Below are positions 10,023-17,459 of a stretch of 21,853 bases of DNA, one piece after another. The notes below the pieces were generated by a model. That model worked only from the letters and a program-made list of their open reading frames with translations. It searched no databases and had not been told where the DNA came from. This stretch comes from Paramacrobiotus richtersi (lineage: Eukaryota; Tardigrada; Eutardigrada; Parachela; Macrobiotidae): contig JAQGAU010001039.1 in the NCBI GenBank assembly GCA_034698045.1, positions 1 through 21,853 of the forward strand, in the 5' to 3' direction. Position 1 is the first letter of the stretch; each line of letters starts with the position of its first letter. A program made the translations under genes and the position numbers.

Positions 10023-10401
10023 TTATAATAATGAGGATTTATTGTCTTTCCGCAACGGGACAGCGTCCCCTCTGGGCGTCAGACATAATTCGGCAATAAT
10101 GCGAACAAAAATAATACAACATCAAGCATAAATGGCTACAGTTTAAAGGAAAAACAGCGAGAGACGGAGTTCAAAGCAACAGTCAAGGGGAGAAAAAGCA
10201 AATTGTGAACCTCTTCGCAACCTACGTATACGTACATAGCTGTTCACCGACAGGCTATAAAAATCTCCGAGTACGGACCGCGAATAAACATAAAACACTG
10301 CAAAGTTTGCATAACGATGCTATGGAAGCGGTTTTAGTGACATTTTCTGTGTACAAACGCACTTAATTATCAAAGAATCCCGTACATATTGCGGGGGATT
10401 T
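10023..10401. other. stretch without a supportable gene
   Basis: AT-rich sequence between R1 and R2. The string GTGAACCTCTTCGCAA at about 10205-10221 resembles the sequence just after R1 in the first copy (7391-7411, GTGAACCTCTTTATTTTCGC). The second R1 copy may therefore have been split from its flank by an insertion of about 180 bp. Nothing else is seen. Confidence 0.3.
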
Positions 10402-10636
10402 ATGAATGTCACTTTCTGGGAGAAGCGTGATGGACAGTATTTGGTAAGAATTTCCGAAGGAAAATTCAGCCAGTCGTTTGTGTTGCTGTGCTTATTTTAA
10501 ACTTTTGTTGACTGATTTGATAGCACTTTTTACTGATTATTAATAGGAAGATGTATTGCGAAAATTAGAAGATAACCAAAAATGTTCCAATCATTTTCAT
10601 GCATCGTACTGCAAGTCTGCAAACACTGATCCATAA
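10402..10636 (+). pseudogene. unrecognised two-exon fragment carrying repeat R2 (plus copy)
   Basis: From ATG 10402 the frame reads MNVTFWEKRDGQYL to a GTAAGA donor (10444). After an intron of 103 nt and acceptor TTAATAG, it continues from 10547 as EDVLRKLEDNQKCSNHFHAS to TAA (10634-10636), giving 43 codons. The first exon is clearly related to, but more diverged from, the minus-strand copy (GLYQHGHALLEQPDGQYL there, GFMNVTFWEKRDGQYL here). The intron is almost unchanged between the copies. The function is unknown. Whether ATG 10402 is a real start is uncertain, since the homology continues upstream of it. Confidence 0.4.
10428..10565 (+). repeat. repeat R2, plus copy
   Basis: The 138-bp counterpart of 7538-7403, in opposite orientation. 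Homology fades upstream into diverged coding-like sequence and ends sharply after GCGAAAAT. Confidence 0.8.
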
Positions 10637-11441
10637 ACATCGAAATACTTTTTTGCTTACGAACGATTTCAACATTGCGCTTGATGATTATAGGGATAAT
10701 GAATCTAGCTCGATGTATAAAATGTGCTGGTCCGCGGCCGGATTAACGCGGGAATTTTAACACTATGCAGAACGATTATATGAAACTGTTCTCAAGCCCT
10801 AGCACGGAACTTTCTGCAGTTAACTCGGGGAAAAATTCTGTGCTTATTAGAACACTCGCCTGAGTACGCAGATAAACACACGGCCGATATAATCCCATGG
10901 AGTGCGCCAGTAACTCGGCTTCGGTTGCGCAAAAAACAACAATCTTGACGGCCGACCTTTGTGAAACACAAGCTAGAACGGCTGCTTGTCTAAGTCCGCT
11001 GATTCCGCTGATTATAATTATGTTCATACTCGCGCCGATTTGCATGTGCCAACGGAAGGAAGTCAGTTAGTCGAAATATTTCCGACGGCCGATATTGGTT
11101 AACATGGTCTTCGCGGTTTTAGTTGCATACAACTAACCTTCGTACTCATGCCCATGCTTTGCGATTGGTGTACAGTGCACCTTGGGTAAGGAATGTAAAA
11201 CAGATTTATGTACTCCATGCCAGATTGCTTCGTAGTAGTTCGTACAGCTTACAATTATTAGTCATTTTCACCAGCATGCCGATGCGCATACAGATACGGT
11301 GAGGTATACCATGCAAACGGGTTGGTGTGTGTTGGATTTACAAGTAAGTGGTAAAACTTGCTAAATCTGAACCCAAATAATTTATCAGACAGAGCAACAG
11401 CAAGATAAATGAACCTGCGGCCGCGGTGTGTGACTGCGGTA
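10637..11441. other. stretch without a supportable gene
   Basis: The only sizeable frame is on the minus strand (11045-10776, 89 codons). It has no known motif and no splice context. The string ACGGCCGATAT occurs at about 10879 and again at about 11082. A GCGGCCGC site lies near 11417. Nothing else supports function. Confidence 0.35.
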
Positions 11442-11488
11442 AAACCATATATGGTTTCACCTAAACTAGGTGAACTTTCACCTAAACT
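11442..11488. repeat. palindrome cluster
   Basis: A perfect 16-bp palindrome AAACCATATATGGTTT (11442-11457) is followed at once by a hairpin with arms TTCACCTA / TAGGTGAA and a 3-nt loop (11456-11474). The left arm sequence then repeats (TTTCACCTAAACT, 11476-11488). It could be a protein-binding site cluster or the remains of a small transposon end. Confidence 0.55.
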
Positions 11489-11636
11489 GTTTCATCGTGC
11501 TGCTAACATGGTTTAACGATCGACAGTAGGTTAAGCTGGAAATGCGGCAGCGAAGGTCAGGATAACGCGCCACATAAGACTGATAAGAGCCTTGTTTCCG
11601 TACAGCCAGCAATCGACAAAAATTCATCTTATCTTT

Positions 11637-12322
11637 TTAAAACCCTCGCTCAGCAGGTTTTAGATTACGTGCTGCTGTCCCATATGGAATCCACGGCTGA
11701 TTGGTCCAGCTGAAGAGATTGAACGGTGCGTAACAAGATTTGTCCGCAGGATCACTAATGCTCGCATCCGAGGAGATACTGTTAACTGAGGAAGTTATGA
11801 TGACTTGCTTCACCAAGCAGGTATAGAATGACAGTGGACGCATCGGCTGAAGATTTCTCTGATTTTAACCTACCATCTTGTTTTCAGTCGTATCCCTTAT
11901 GGTGATCAACTATTCGTGCGAGTAATACCAGCACCAACGTCCCGCTCTACCCACCTCGCAGTCATGCAGCACACTCATTCCTACCCCATTGCTGAAGCGA
12001 CAGTGAAGTCCCTTATCAGCCTCGGAGGTCTCCCCTTATCTTTTTGACCGGAAATCTATCCAGCCAAAAATTTTCTCCAGTAGAAAAGTTATCATATTAC
12101 GTTTGTAACTGTCAGTTCGCCCATACCATGTCAAAAATAATCACACAAAAATTCCCAATGGATCGGATCGCTAAGAAGGCGGTCACGGCCGACTGCAGCG
12201 TGTCGCCATGCCGCATCGAATTGCTAATTTCTTGTCCAAACGATAACTTTGTGTCAGGAACCGAAGAAGACAGGTTCCGGTACAAAAGACCGTAACCACC
12301 CATGAGCGTTCGCACAACACGG
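11637..12322 (-). pseudogene. unrecognised minus-strand exon cluster
   Basis: Three exon-like pieces. First, 12322-12127 begins after TTAATTTGCAG and ends at donor GTATGG; it reads LMGGYGLLYRNLSSSVPDTK then FGQEISNSMRHGDTLQSAVT. Second, 12029-11874 reads LHCRFSNGVGMSVLHDCEVG then RWCWYYSHE, is broken by an in-frame TAG at 11912-11910, and ends at donor GTAGGT. Third, 11843-11637 reads SCYAPFNLFSWTNQPWIPYG then TAARNLKPAERGF to a stop. They are Cys/Trp-containing and protein-like, which argues for a real, now broken gene, possibly of a secreted or membrane protein. I do not recognise it and have not shown that the pieces join in phase. Confidence 0.33.
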
Positions 12323-12597
12323 CTGCAAATTAATGTAAAAAGCAATCAAAGCCAGTTAAACAGCAGATCCTTTTAGGACTTGATCATGTGGAGGCATCAA
12401 ATGACTCCAACTGACACTCAAAACCCCAGAAAAACTGATCAAATCCGAAAAACGGTCAGTTTATAATGTTCAAGTGCCAATAAAATTGAAAGTTGAACCG
12501 TTATGTACATAAAATGCACTGCAGCCTGAATTTGTAAGAATCATATCTCTACAAAAAATGAGAATAATTTATGATACTCGCGCTGTCAGTTATTATT

Positions 12598-12735
12598 TGC
12601 CCGGAGCGAAGCGACGGGCTATTCTTATGCGCTAAACGTTTTCAAAAATTTCTGCCCCGAAAAGCGTGACGCGACATCCGACAGGCCATAGACATGGCCC
12701 GCCTAGGTGGCGGTTACCATTTCGAGCGCCGGGCA
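12598..12735. repeat. structured tandem unit, copy 1
   Basis: A 138-bp unit with imperfect terminal inverted repeats (TGCCCGGAGC at the start, GCGCCGGGCA at the end). Inside are a GCCCG/CGGGC pair (12599-12603 with 12615-12619), a hairpin GGCCAT-AGAC-ATGGCC (12684-12699) and a hairpin CCGCC-TAGGT-GGCGG (12699-12713). The palindrome CTATCGATAG (12738-12747) follows. Copy 2 begins 185 bp after copy 1. Confidence 0.7.
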
Positions 12736-12782
12736 CACTATCGATAGCATCGATCACTAGTAATTCTGTTCACTGTCTGGTT

Positions 12783-12926
12783 TGCCCGGAGCGCAGCGAC
12801 GGGCTATTCCTATGCGCTGAACGTTTGGTAAAATATAATTTTCATCTCTCAAGAGCGTGACAGACTTTCCGACAGGCCATAGACATTGCCCGCCTAGGTG
12901 GCGGTTACCATTTCGAGCTCCGGGCA
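12783..12926. repeat. structured tandem unit, copy 2
   Basis: Second copy of the unit at 12598, about 85% similar by eye. Its terminal inverted repeat is perfect over 10 bp (TGCCCGGAGC / GCTCCGGGCA). The CCGCC-TAGGT-GGCGG hairpin is kept; the ATGGCC arm of the other hairpin is mutated to ATTGCC. The flank after the unit (TATCGATCACTAGTA... CTGTTCACTGTCTGGTT) repeats the one after copy 1. A third copy starts with GGTTGC and is lost at once. Confidence 0.7.
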
Positions 12927-13027
12927 GACTAACGATAGTATCGATCACTAGTATTAATACTGTTCACTGTCTGGTTGCAGAGCGGCTAAGCCTAAAAGCA
13001 AATTCTCGTGTTTACCAATATTGCCGC

Positions 13028-13103
13028 ATGCGGTCCTGCATGACTAATCGGATCCCATCAGTTGGAACTATAATTCTTTTTTTGGTGATTCTCACTGTTG
13101 ATT
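13028..13103 (+). CDS. possible signal-peptide exon
   Basis: From ATG 13028 (or 13040) the frame reads a short basic start, then the hydrophobic run VGTIILFLVILTVD, ending at a GTAAGA donor (13104). This has the form of a secretory signal peptide encoded by a first exon. Without splicing, the frame continues as CKNRVGRPSQTGKR and stops at TGA. The next exon-like piece (13407) joins out of its own open phase, so the pair does not form a simple gene. Weak evidence. Confidence 0.25.
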
Positions 13104-13406
13104 GTAAGAATAGGGTTGGCCGTCCGTCACAAACTGGAAAAAGATGAAGATTAAACTTGTTGGTTGTCTCACAACTTGTCTGAACCACATTCAACATATT
13201 TGCCCTTTTTTCCCATGAAAAATGATTATACCTTAACGCTAAGAAACGTAGATATTATGCAAAATCCGTCTCATTAATAATTATGTTCATACGACTATGA
13301 AACAAATACTACATACAAGCTACCCAGTGGTTTAGTTTTGTCAGTACGTGTAACAATATTATTCGGTACGAGTACACAACCGGTGCATTTTTTATTCATT
13401 GTTCAG

Positions 13407-13554
13407 ACTGCGATCAGGTCGAATAATACCGCTTCATACTTGCGTTACTACAAAACGCTCTACTGGTACTTACGGTACAGTGCGAACCACAATTTTGCAG
13501 TGAACGCATTTGATGAGAAACACGTGAAATTACGCACCAAGATCAAATGCGTAG
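13407..13554 (+). CDS. orphan exon-like segment
   Basis: 148 nt between a good acceptor (TTGTTCAG) and a good donor (GTGAGT) are open in one frame. They read SYLRYYKTLYWYLRYSANHN, then AFDEKHVKLRTKIKC. Tyr-rich, probably beta-type sequence; the family is unknown. The 13-nt tract after it and the region to 13794 are AT-rich with nothing recognisable. Confidence 0.3.
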
Positions 13555-13794
13555 GTGAGTAACGCAATCATGATAAAGAGGATCCAGTTTAATAGAACAT
13601 CCGAAAAACAAACATGCTATTTACAAAGAACTAAATAACAACATCTCACGCGCACAGTAAATTTGGTGCGGCAAAGTGCAGAAACATACTGAGCCCAATA
13701 AAATGCAAAACATATCCCCTTTAAAAAATCAAAACCAAAATGGTAAGAATTAATATACCATTAACGAGTGGTACATAATAAATATATTAATATT

Positions 13795-14208
13795 TTACTT
13801 AGACCCCCCCTGGCCGTTCTCGACGCTATCTTTGGCCGTATATGTCTTTCCCCCTATCTTGCCGCGACAGTTCTCTGAACCGCACAAACACTTCCGGCAT
13901 GTGACGCCACACTCGTACTCTCAAAGATAATCGATGGTGATTTCCTCGCCCTTGACGATGCGACGTAACGCCATCAGACCGATGCGTGTATCTCCGTCCA
14001 CTTCCCACTTTTCCGATGCACAGTTAGCGCTGCATGAATGGTTGGCAAATCGAGCAAGATTTCCACTCGGACCGGCATCGATCACACGGCTTCTGGTCAA
14101 AGTCATGAAATAATAGTTGCCATCTCCCGTTTTCAGTTTCTCGCGGACGCGACGGTCACGCTTTTCGATCGTGATGATTTCTCCAACGTACTCGATCACC
14201 ACACTTCC
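13795..14208 (-). pseudogene. SET-domain exon of an H3K36-type histone methyltransferase, interrupted
   Basis: SET2/NSD/ASH1-type enzymes methylate histone H3 with SAM as donor. The exon follows acceptor TTTGCAG (minus strand, 14209-14211). It reads VVIEYVGEIITIEKR, GNYYFMTLTRSRVIDAG, NLARFANHSCSANC, GDTRIGLMALRRI and EEITIDY, so the SAM/substrate motif NHSC and the DY of the catalytic core are both present. The same frame is then broken by TGA at 13923-13921 and continues with EYECGVTCRKCLCGSENCRG, a post-SET-like cysteine run (CxCxxxxC), ending at TAA 13797-13795. The AWS/pre-SET part and the first strands of SET are missing. A single nonsense change in a truncated exon fits a fairly young pseudogene fragment. 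Which of the three subfamilies it belongs to is not decided. Confidence 0.82.
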
Positions 14209-14497
14209 CTGCAAAGACATTTCCCTTTTGTGTAAAGAATATAATCTTTTTTATTTTTGTTCGAGGACCGTTGCATCACTGCTGATGAGATATATGATGT
14301 AAAGAATATGTAAACAAATCAGACGTTTGGGTTTATCCGTTTTGTTGAAAATAAACGCCCGCAAAAAATAAAATCTAAGGAAGAATATGATGTACTCAAA
14401 CCAAGAAACAGTTGCATATTCAAATTCTTCAAATTTCAAATTCAATTTGGTAAAAAACTTGTAAAAATTTGTGAAACACATGGTGAAAAAAACAAAC

Positions 14498-14569
14498 AAT
14501 GCACTCAGAACCAGAAACCAATTTCGAAGTGACCTCTCTTCATAATTGGATTCTTGTTCTGAGTGCATT
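14498..14569. repeat. 26-bp inverted repeat (hairpin)
   Basis: Arms 14498-14523 and 14544-14569 pair at 24 of 26 positions (AATGCACTCAGAAC ... GTTCTGAGTGCATT) around a 20-nt loop. It stands about 40 bp before the left edge of the retroelement copy, in AT-rich sequence (14209-14497) where I see no gene. It may be a miniature foldback element or the end of a lost transposon. Confidence 0.7.
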
Positions 14570-14617
14570 TCTTAACCGGTGATCTGGCCGGGGGAACTAC
14601 GGTAATAAATAACAACC

Positions 14618-15096
14618 ATGGACAATACGAGGAGAGGGTACCACAGTCCAGGCTTTGACATGGAGCCCTTGGTTCCTTTGCATCACCCGATAGAGGTGTT
14701 GCCTAGCCTCCGTGTTCTTGTTGTAGAATTCGCGGACAGGCCTCGACGCGTGCAAGCATTGACGCACTTTCGTCGACGGGGAACCCGTGGAAGCCCTCAT
14801 CGACACCGGTGCCGAGACCTCAATGATCTCGCAGCACTTTTGCAGCAAACATGGACTGCTTACGCAGCTACTCAACAGCCTTAGGCCAAACCGGGGCGTT
14901 GGAGGTCTGATCAGCTTCTAATGTAACCACTACTGCAAGATACCGGTACGTCTCAACGGAATCACTCTCATTCATTCCTTCTACATGATGCCGACAAATG
15001 AAGACGTCCAACGTCTACTGGGGAACGACTATCTCCAGAAGACCGTTTCTACGGTCAGGAGTTCGGCGATTATTCACATAGAGAGGTGGATCTCAG
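14618..15096 (+). pseudogene. retropepsin-type protease, plus copy (frameshifted)
   Basis: The first frame opens at ATG 14618 and is lost at about 14770, where about 5 nt are missing relative to the other copy. In the new frame the catalytic DTGAE lies at 14802-14816, followed by a flap-like region and LLGNDYL near 15021-15041. An in-frame TAA lies near 14921. The domain is not functional as it stands. This enzyme would cut the polyprotein as a dimer. Confidence 0.75.
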
Positions 15097-15210
15097 AGTT
15101 CGCGGGGCTACCGTCGGGTCCGAGTACCCCGGAACCGGTGGTAGGCTATCTGCAGCTCTTGTAGGTCCTTGAAGACCTTGTGATCGCCACAATGCGACCC
15201 ACGGTGATAA

Positions 15211-16584
15211 GTCCGGAGAGGACCTCGACGGTCCTCGAACGTTCGGAGAGAACCCCGAGTTCTTCAACGACCACCGTCCGAAATGACTTTGAACTACCAG
15301 GCACAAGAACCTTCGCTGAAAGGTATCCGGACTTGGTGTCGCAGTGTCCGGAGAGGACCACGACAGCACCTGGAGGTTAGGAGGGAACCCCGAGTTCTTC
15401 AGCAATTGCACAAGGAGGTTCGGAAAGAACCTCCGGTTCGTCAACAGTAAACGGAGAGCCTGAAAGGTCTCCACAACACCGAACCTGAGGACCGGAGAGG
15501 TCCTGGGTGCGGGTTAGCTTAGACAGAGCTATGGTCGCTGCAGCTAGTCCGGAGAGGACTCAGTTGGTAAATCAATGTCCACAAAGGACCCAAGCCCAGA
15601 AAGGTCTGAAGAGGGCCGTAGTTGGCACCGGAGGTCTAGCAAGGACCCCAACACAGTCACAAAAAGCTGTTTCGACCACTTCGACAGCTTTCGGAAGTCC
15701 GGAGAGAATCCCGAACCCATCAACAATCAGCGACCCACCAGGTCTCGTCTCGACAACAGCGGCGCGTGAACGCGCCGCCAAGACCTCGGCCTCCGAAGGG
15801 GTCGCTTCAGGACCCCGAACTCGTCAACACACACCAAAATACGGAATGTCGTCTCGACAACAGCGGCGCGAGACGCTGCCGTCAACAATACCATTACCGG
15901 GTCTATGCAAAGATCCACGACGAACTAAAGGAATAATCCCGACGACGTCGGGATCCCATAAAACGGGTCGTCATAGCTTCCGTGGACCAATGGGTGGTTC
16001 GACGAAGGAGTCGACGCCAAATCGGCAACTCGAAAGCCATCAAAACAGCTCGCGACTTTGACGCGAAACTTCCCAACTCTTTCGTGCGTGACGAATGTAC
16101 TCACGACCAAGAAACCGGTGTCGACACACTCCTACATAACACGGGGTGTCTACGAGCCAGGTGGTTCAACCAGGACCTCGACCTCTTGGACGTCCCCCAT
16201 CCACAGGTTTCAACGAACGATGTTGCCAGTAGCCCAAAGTACCACTATGTACAGGGAACTCCGGGAACTCTGGGACCTTAGAACCCAGTCATACTTAGCG
16301 AACCAGGAGAGGGCGCAGCTAAGGAAGTACCTGACCATTTCGGAGAGGGCTCGGTCGGCGAAAAACTCGGTCAGTCCGGAGAGGACTTGACAAAGGACAT
16401 ACTCACTAGGGCTAGAAAGAACATGGCACTTTACGAACTCGGTCGGTCCGGAGAGGACTCGACTGGGGAAGTAGTCACTGGGGCCGGAGAGGACCCGGAT
16501 GATGAAAATCGTTGGGTACTTAGCGACGAAGAACACCGAGCTATAGATAAACTCACCTGCGAGCTAACAGAGACCGGAGAGGTC
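15211..16584 (+). repeat. array of GGAGA-loop stem-loops, plus copy
   Basis: Short hairpins with arms of 4-6 bp around GGAGA or a variant: 15211-15223 GTCC/GGAC; 15241-15253 GTTC/GAAC; 15346-15358 GTCC/GGAC; 15417-15431 GGTTC/GAACC (loop GGAAA); 15488-15504 AGGACC/GGTCCT; 15546-15560 AGTCC/GGACT; 15577-15589 GTCC/GGAC (loop ACAAA); 16373-16387 AGTCC/GGACT; 16446-16458 GTCC/GGAC; 16572-16584 GACC/GGTC. Related pairings lie at 15375-15389 and 15798-15816 (GGGGTC/GACCCC). The arms change together while the loop stays the same. Exception: 15702 onward, where one pair is lost. Confidence 0.7.
15759..15778. repeat. GC-rich palindrome in the spacer, plus copy
   Basis: GCGGCGCG-TGAA-CGCGCCGC: perfect 8-bp arms with a 4-nt loop. 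The same position in the minus copy (20427-20446) keeps the arms. The preceding stretch GTCTCGACAACAGCGGCGCG occurs again about 100 bp later (about 15849) and also twice in the minus copy. Confidence 0.75.
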
Positions 16585-16611
16585 CTTCGCAGTGTTGGGT
16601 CCACAGGGTAG

Positions 16612-17040
16612 CGACAAGACTCGAAGTGGAGGGAAGTACTTTGGCAACCTGAGAACTATGACGAGTTTCGTCCGGTAACTGGTAGGGACTACCTTCAGGA
16701 TGAGGTACTTGCGGACAAGCTACGGACCCTAAGACCCGGCCAAGGGTACTCCGACTCTTCAGACTCGGACGCCGGAGGCTCAGGAGAGGGGTCCTCGGGT
16801 CCTACGCCGAGAGGGTTACTCGAAAAACTTCGAGCATCAAAGCAACGGTTCATAACTTTCGTCAGGGAATCGGAGCGGTTCCGGAGAGGTGACCCTAAGT
16901 CCCCAAGAACCGAGGAACCGGACAGCGGTGTACCAACAGTCTTTTACGCAGAGCCATACTGCGAACCACCGGAGAAGTTCCCGCCGATTGAGCTCGGAGA
17001 TGGGGCTCCCGAAGCAGAGCTCGCTGAGTACCACAGGCCC
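16612..17040 (+). pseudogene. spacer continuation before the pre-RT segment
   Basis: After the TAG at 16609-16611 the same sequence goes on, in shifting frames, with a Ser/Asp/Gly-rich part (SDSSDSDAGGSGEG, about 16748-16790) and an acidic/Pro-rich part up to about 17040. The minus copy keeps the first part in altered form but loses everything from about 16875 to about 17395. No domain is recognised. Confidence 0.4.
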
Positions 17041-17432
17041 AGGAGCCTCCAGCACCAAAGTACGAGTACATCAAGGTGTACGCACTGGAAGACGACATCA
17101 TCTACCCGGGTGTCACCGACGTGACTGGTAGAGTTTCTGTAGCGAGTGGCGCGAAGAGCGTCTTCCACATGTTTAGTCACAACCCCGGGATCTTCGCAGG
17201 TCGATGACTTACCACTTCAGGGCATTATCTCACCGGTGGAGAACCGTTCGAGGTCCTCGTTATCAACAAGTCTAACCAGCGCCGGGTGATCCGGAAAGGA
17301 ACCTGGCTGGGGAACTTGGGAACCTTCGACATGGTCGAAGAACCCCGAGTTACACAGTCTCGGCAGCACCAAGAACCGCCGAAGAAGAAGCGGAGTTTCA
17401 GAAAACCCTCGGCCAACTTCATGTGAACTCAA
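17041..17432 (+). pseudogene. pre-RT segment of pol, plus copy only
   Basis: One frame reads YALEDDIIYPGV, then SVASGAKSVFHMFSHNPG, a TGA near 17205, then HYLTGGEPFEVLVINKSNQR and KGTWLGNL. The 'V-N-K/P...KGT-LGNL' pattern is typical of the stretch that precedes RT in Ty3/gypsy pol proteins. The minus copy has lost it. Confidence 0.5.
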
Positions 17433-17459
17433 ACTTGGACAGAACTGAAGTCTCTTTTT

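Larger units (their letters stand above)
15180..16611 (+). pseudogene. repeat-rich spacer between protease and RT, plus copy
   Basis: The first half reads Ser/Thr/Pro-rich repeats with the core P/S-E-R-T (SPERT, SERTPSSS and similar). Then come two VSTTAAR-type repeats, a basic stretch, and a second half read in another frame with SGED/GAGED/TGEV repeats (RSGEDSTGEV, GAGEDPDDENRW) ending at TAG 16609-16611. It has no known catalytic domain. About 450 bp present in the minus copy, which encode a helix-rich segment, are deleted near 15925. The DNA below these repeats forms short stem-loops (separate entry). Confidence 0.6.

Noticed and set aside
10776-11045. 89-codon minus-strand frame
   Set aside because: No motif, no splice context, no repeat copy; length is within chance.
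13028-13140. Neuropeptide precursor ending in GKR
   Set aside because: The C-terminal GKR before the stop is suggestive of an amidation/cleavage site, but the frame runs past a good GTAAGA donor, and no repeated or conserved peptide is seen.
14210-14310. Hammerhead ribozyme (CTGATGAG at about 14281)
   Set aside because: The string stands alone; the other conserved core parts with supporting stems are not found around it.
14251-14568. 105-codon minus-strand frame with hydrophobic, Phe-rich segments that look like membrane helices
   Set aside because: The sequence is AT-rich, the start lies inside the 26-bp inverted repeat, and poly-Phe/Ile runs arise by chance in such DNA.
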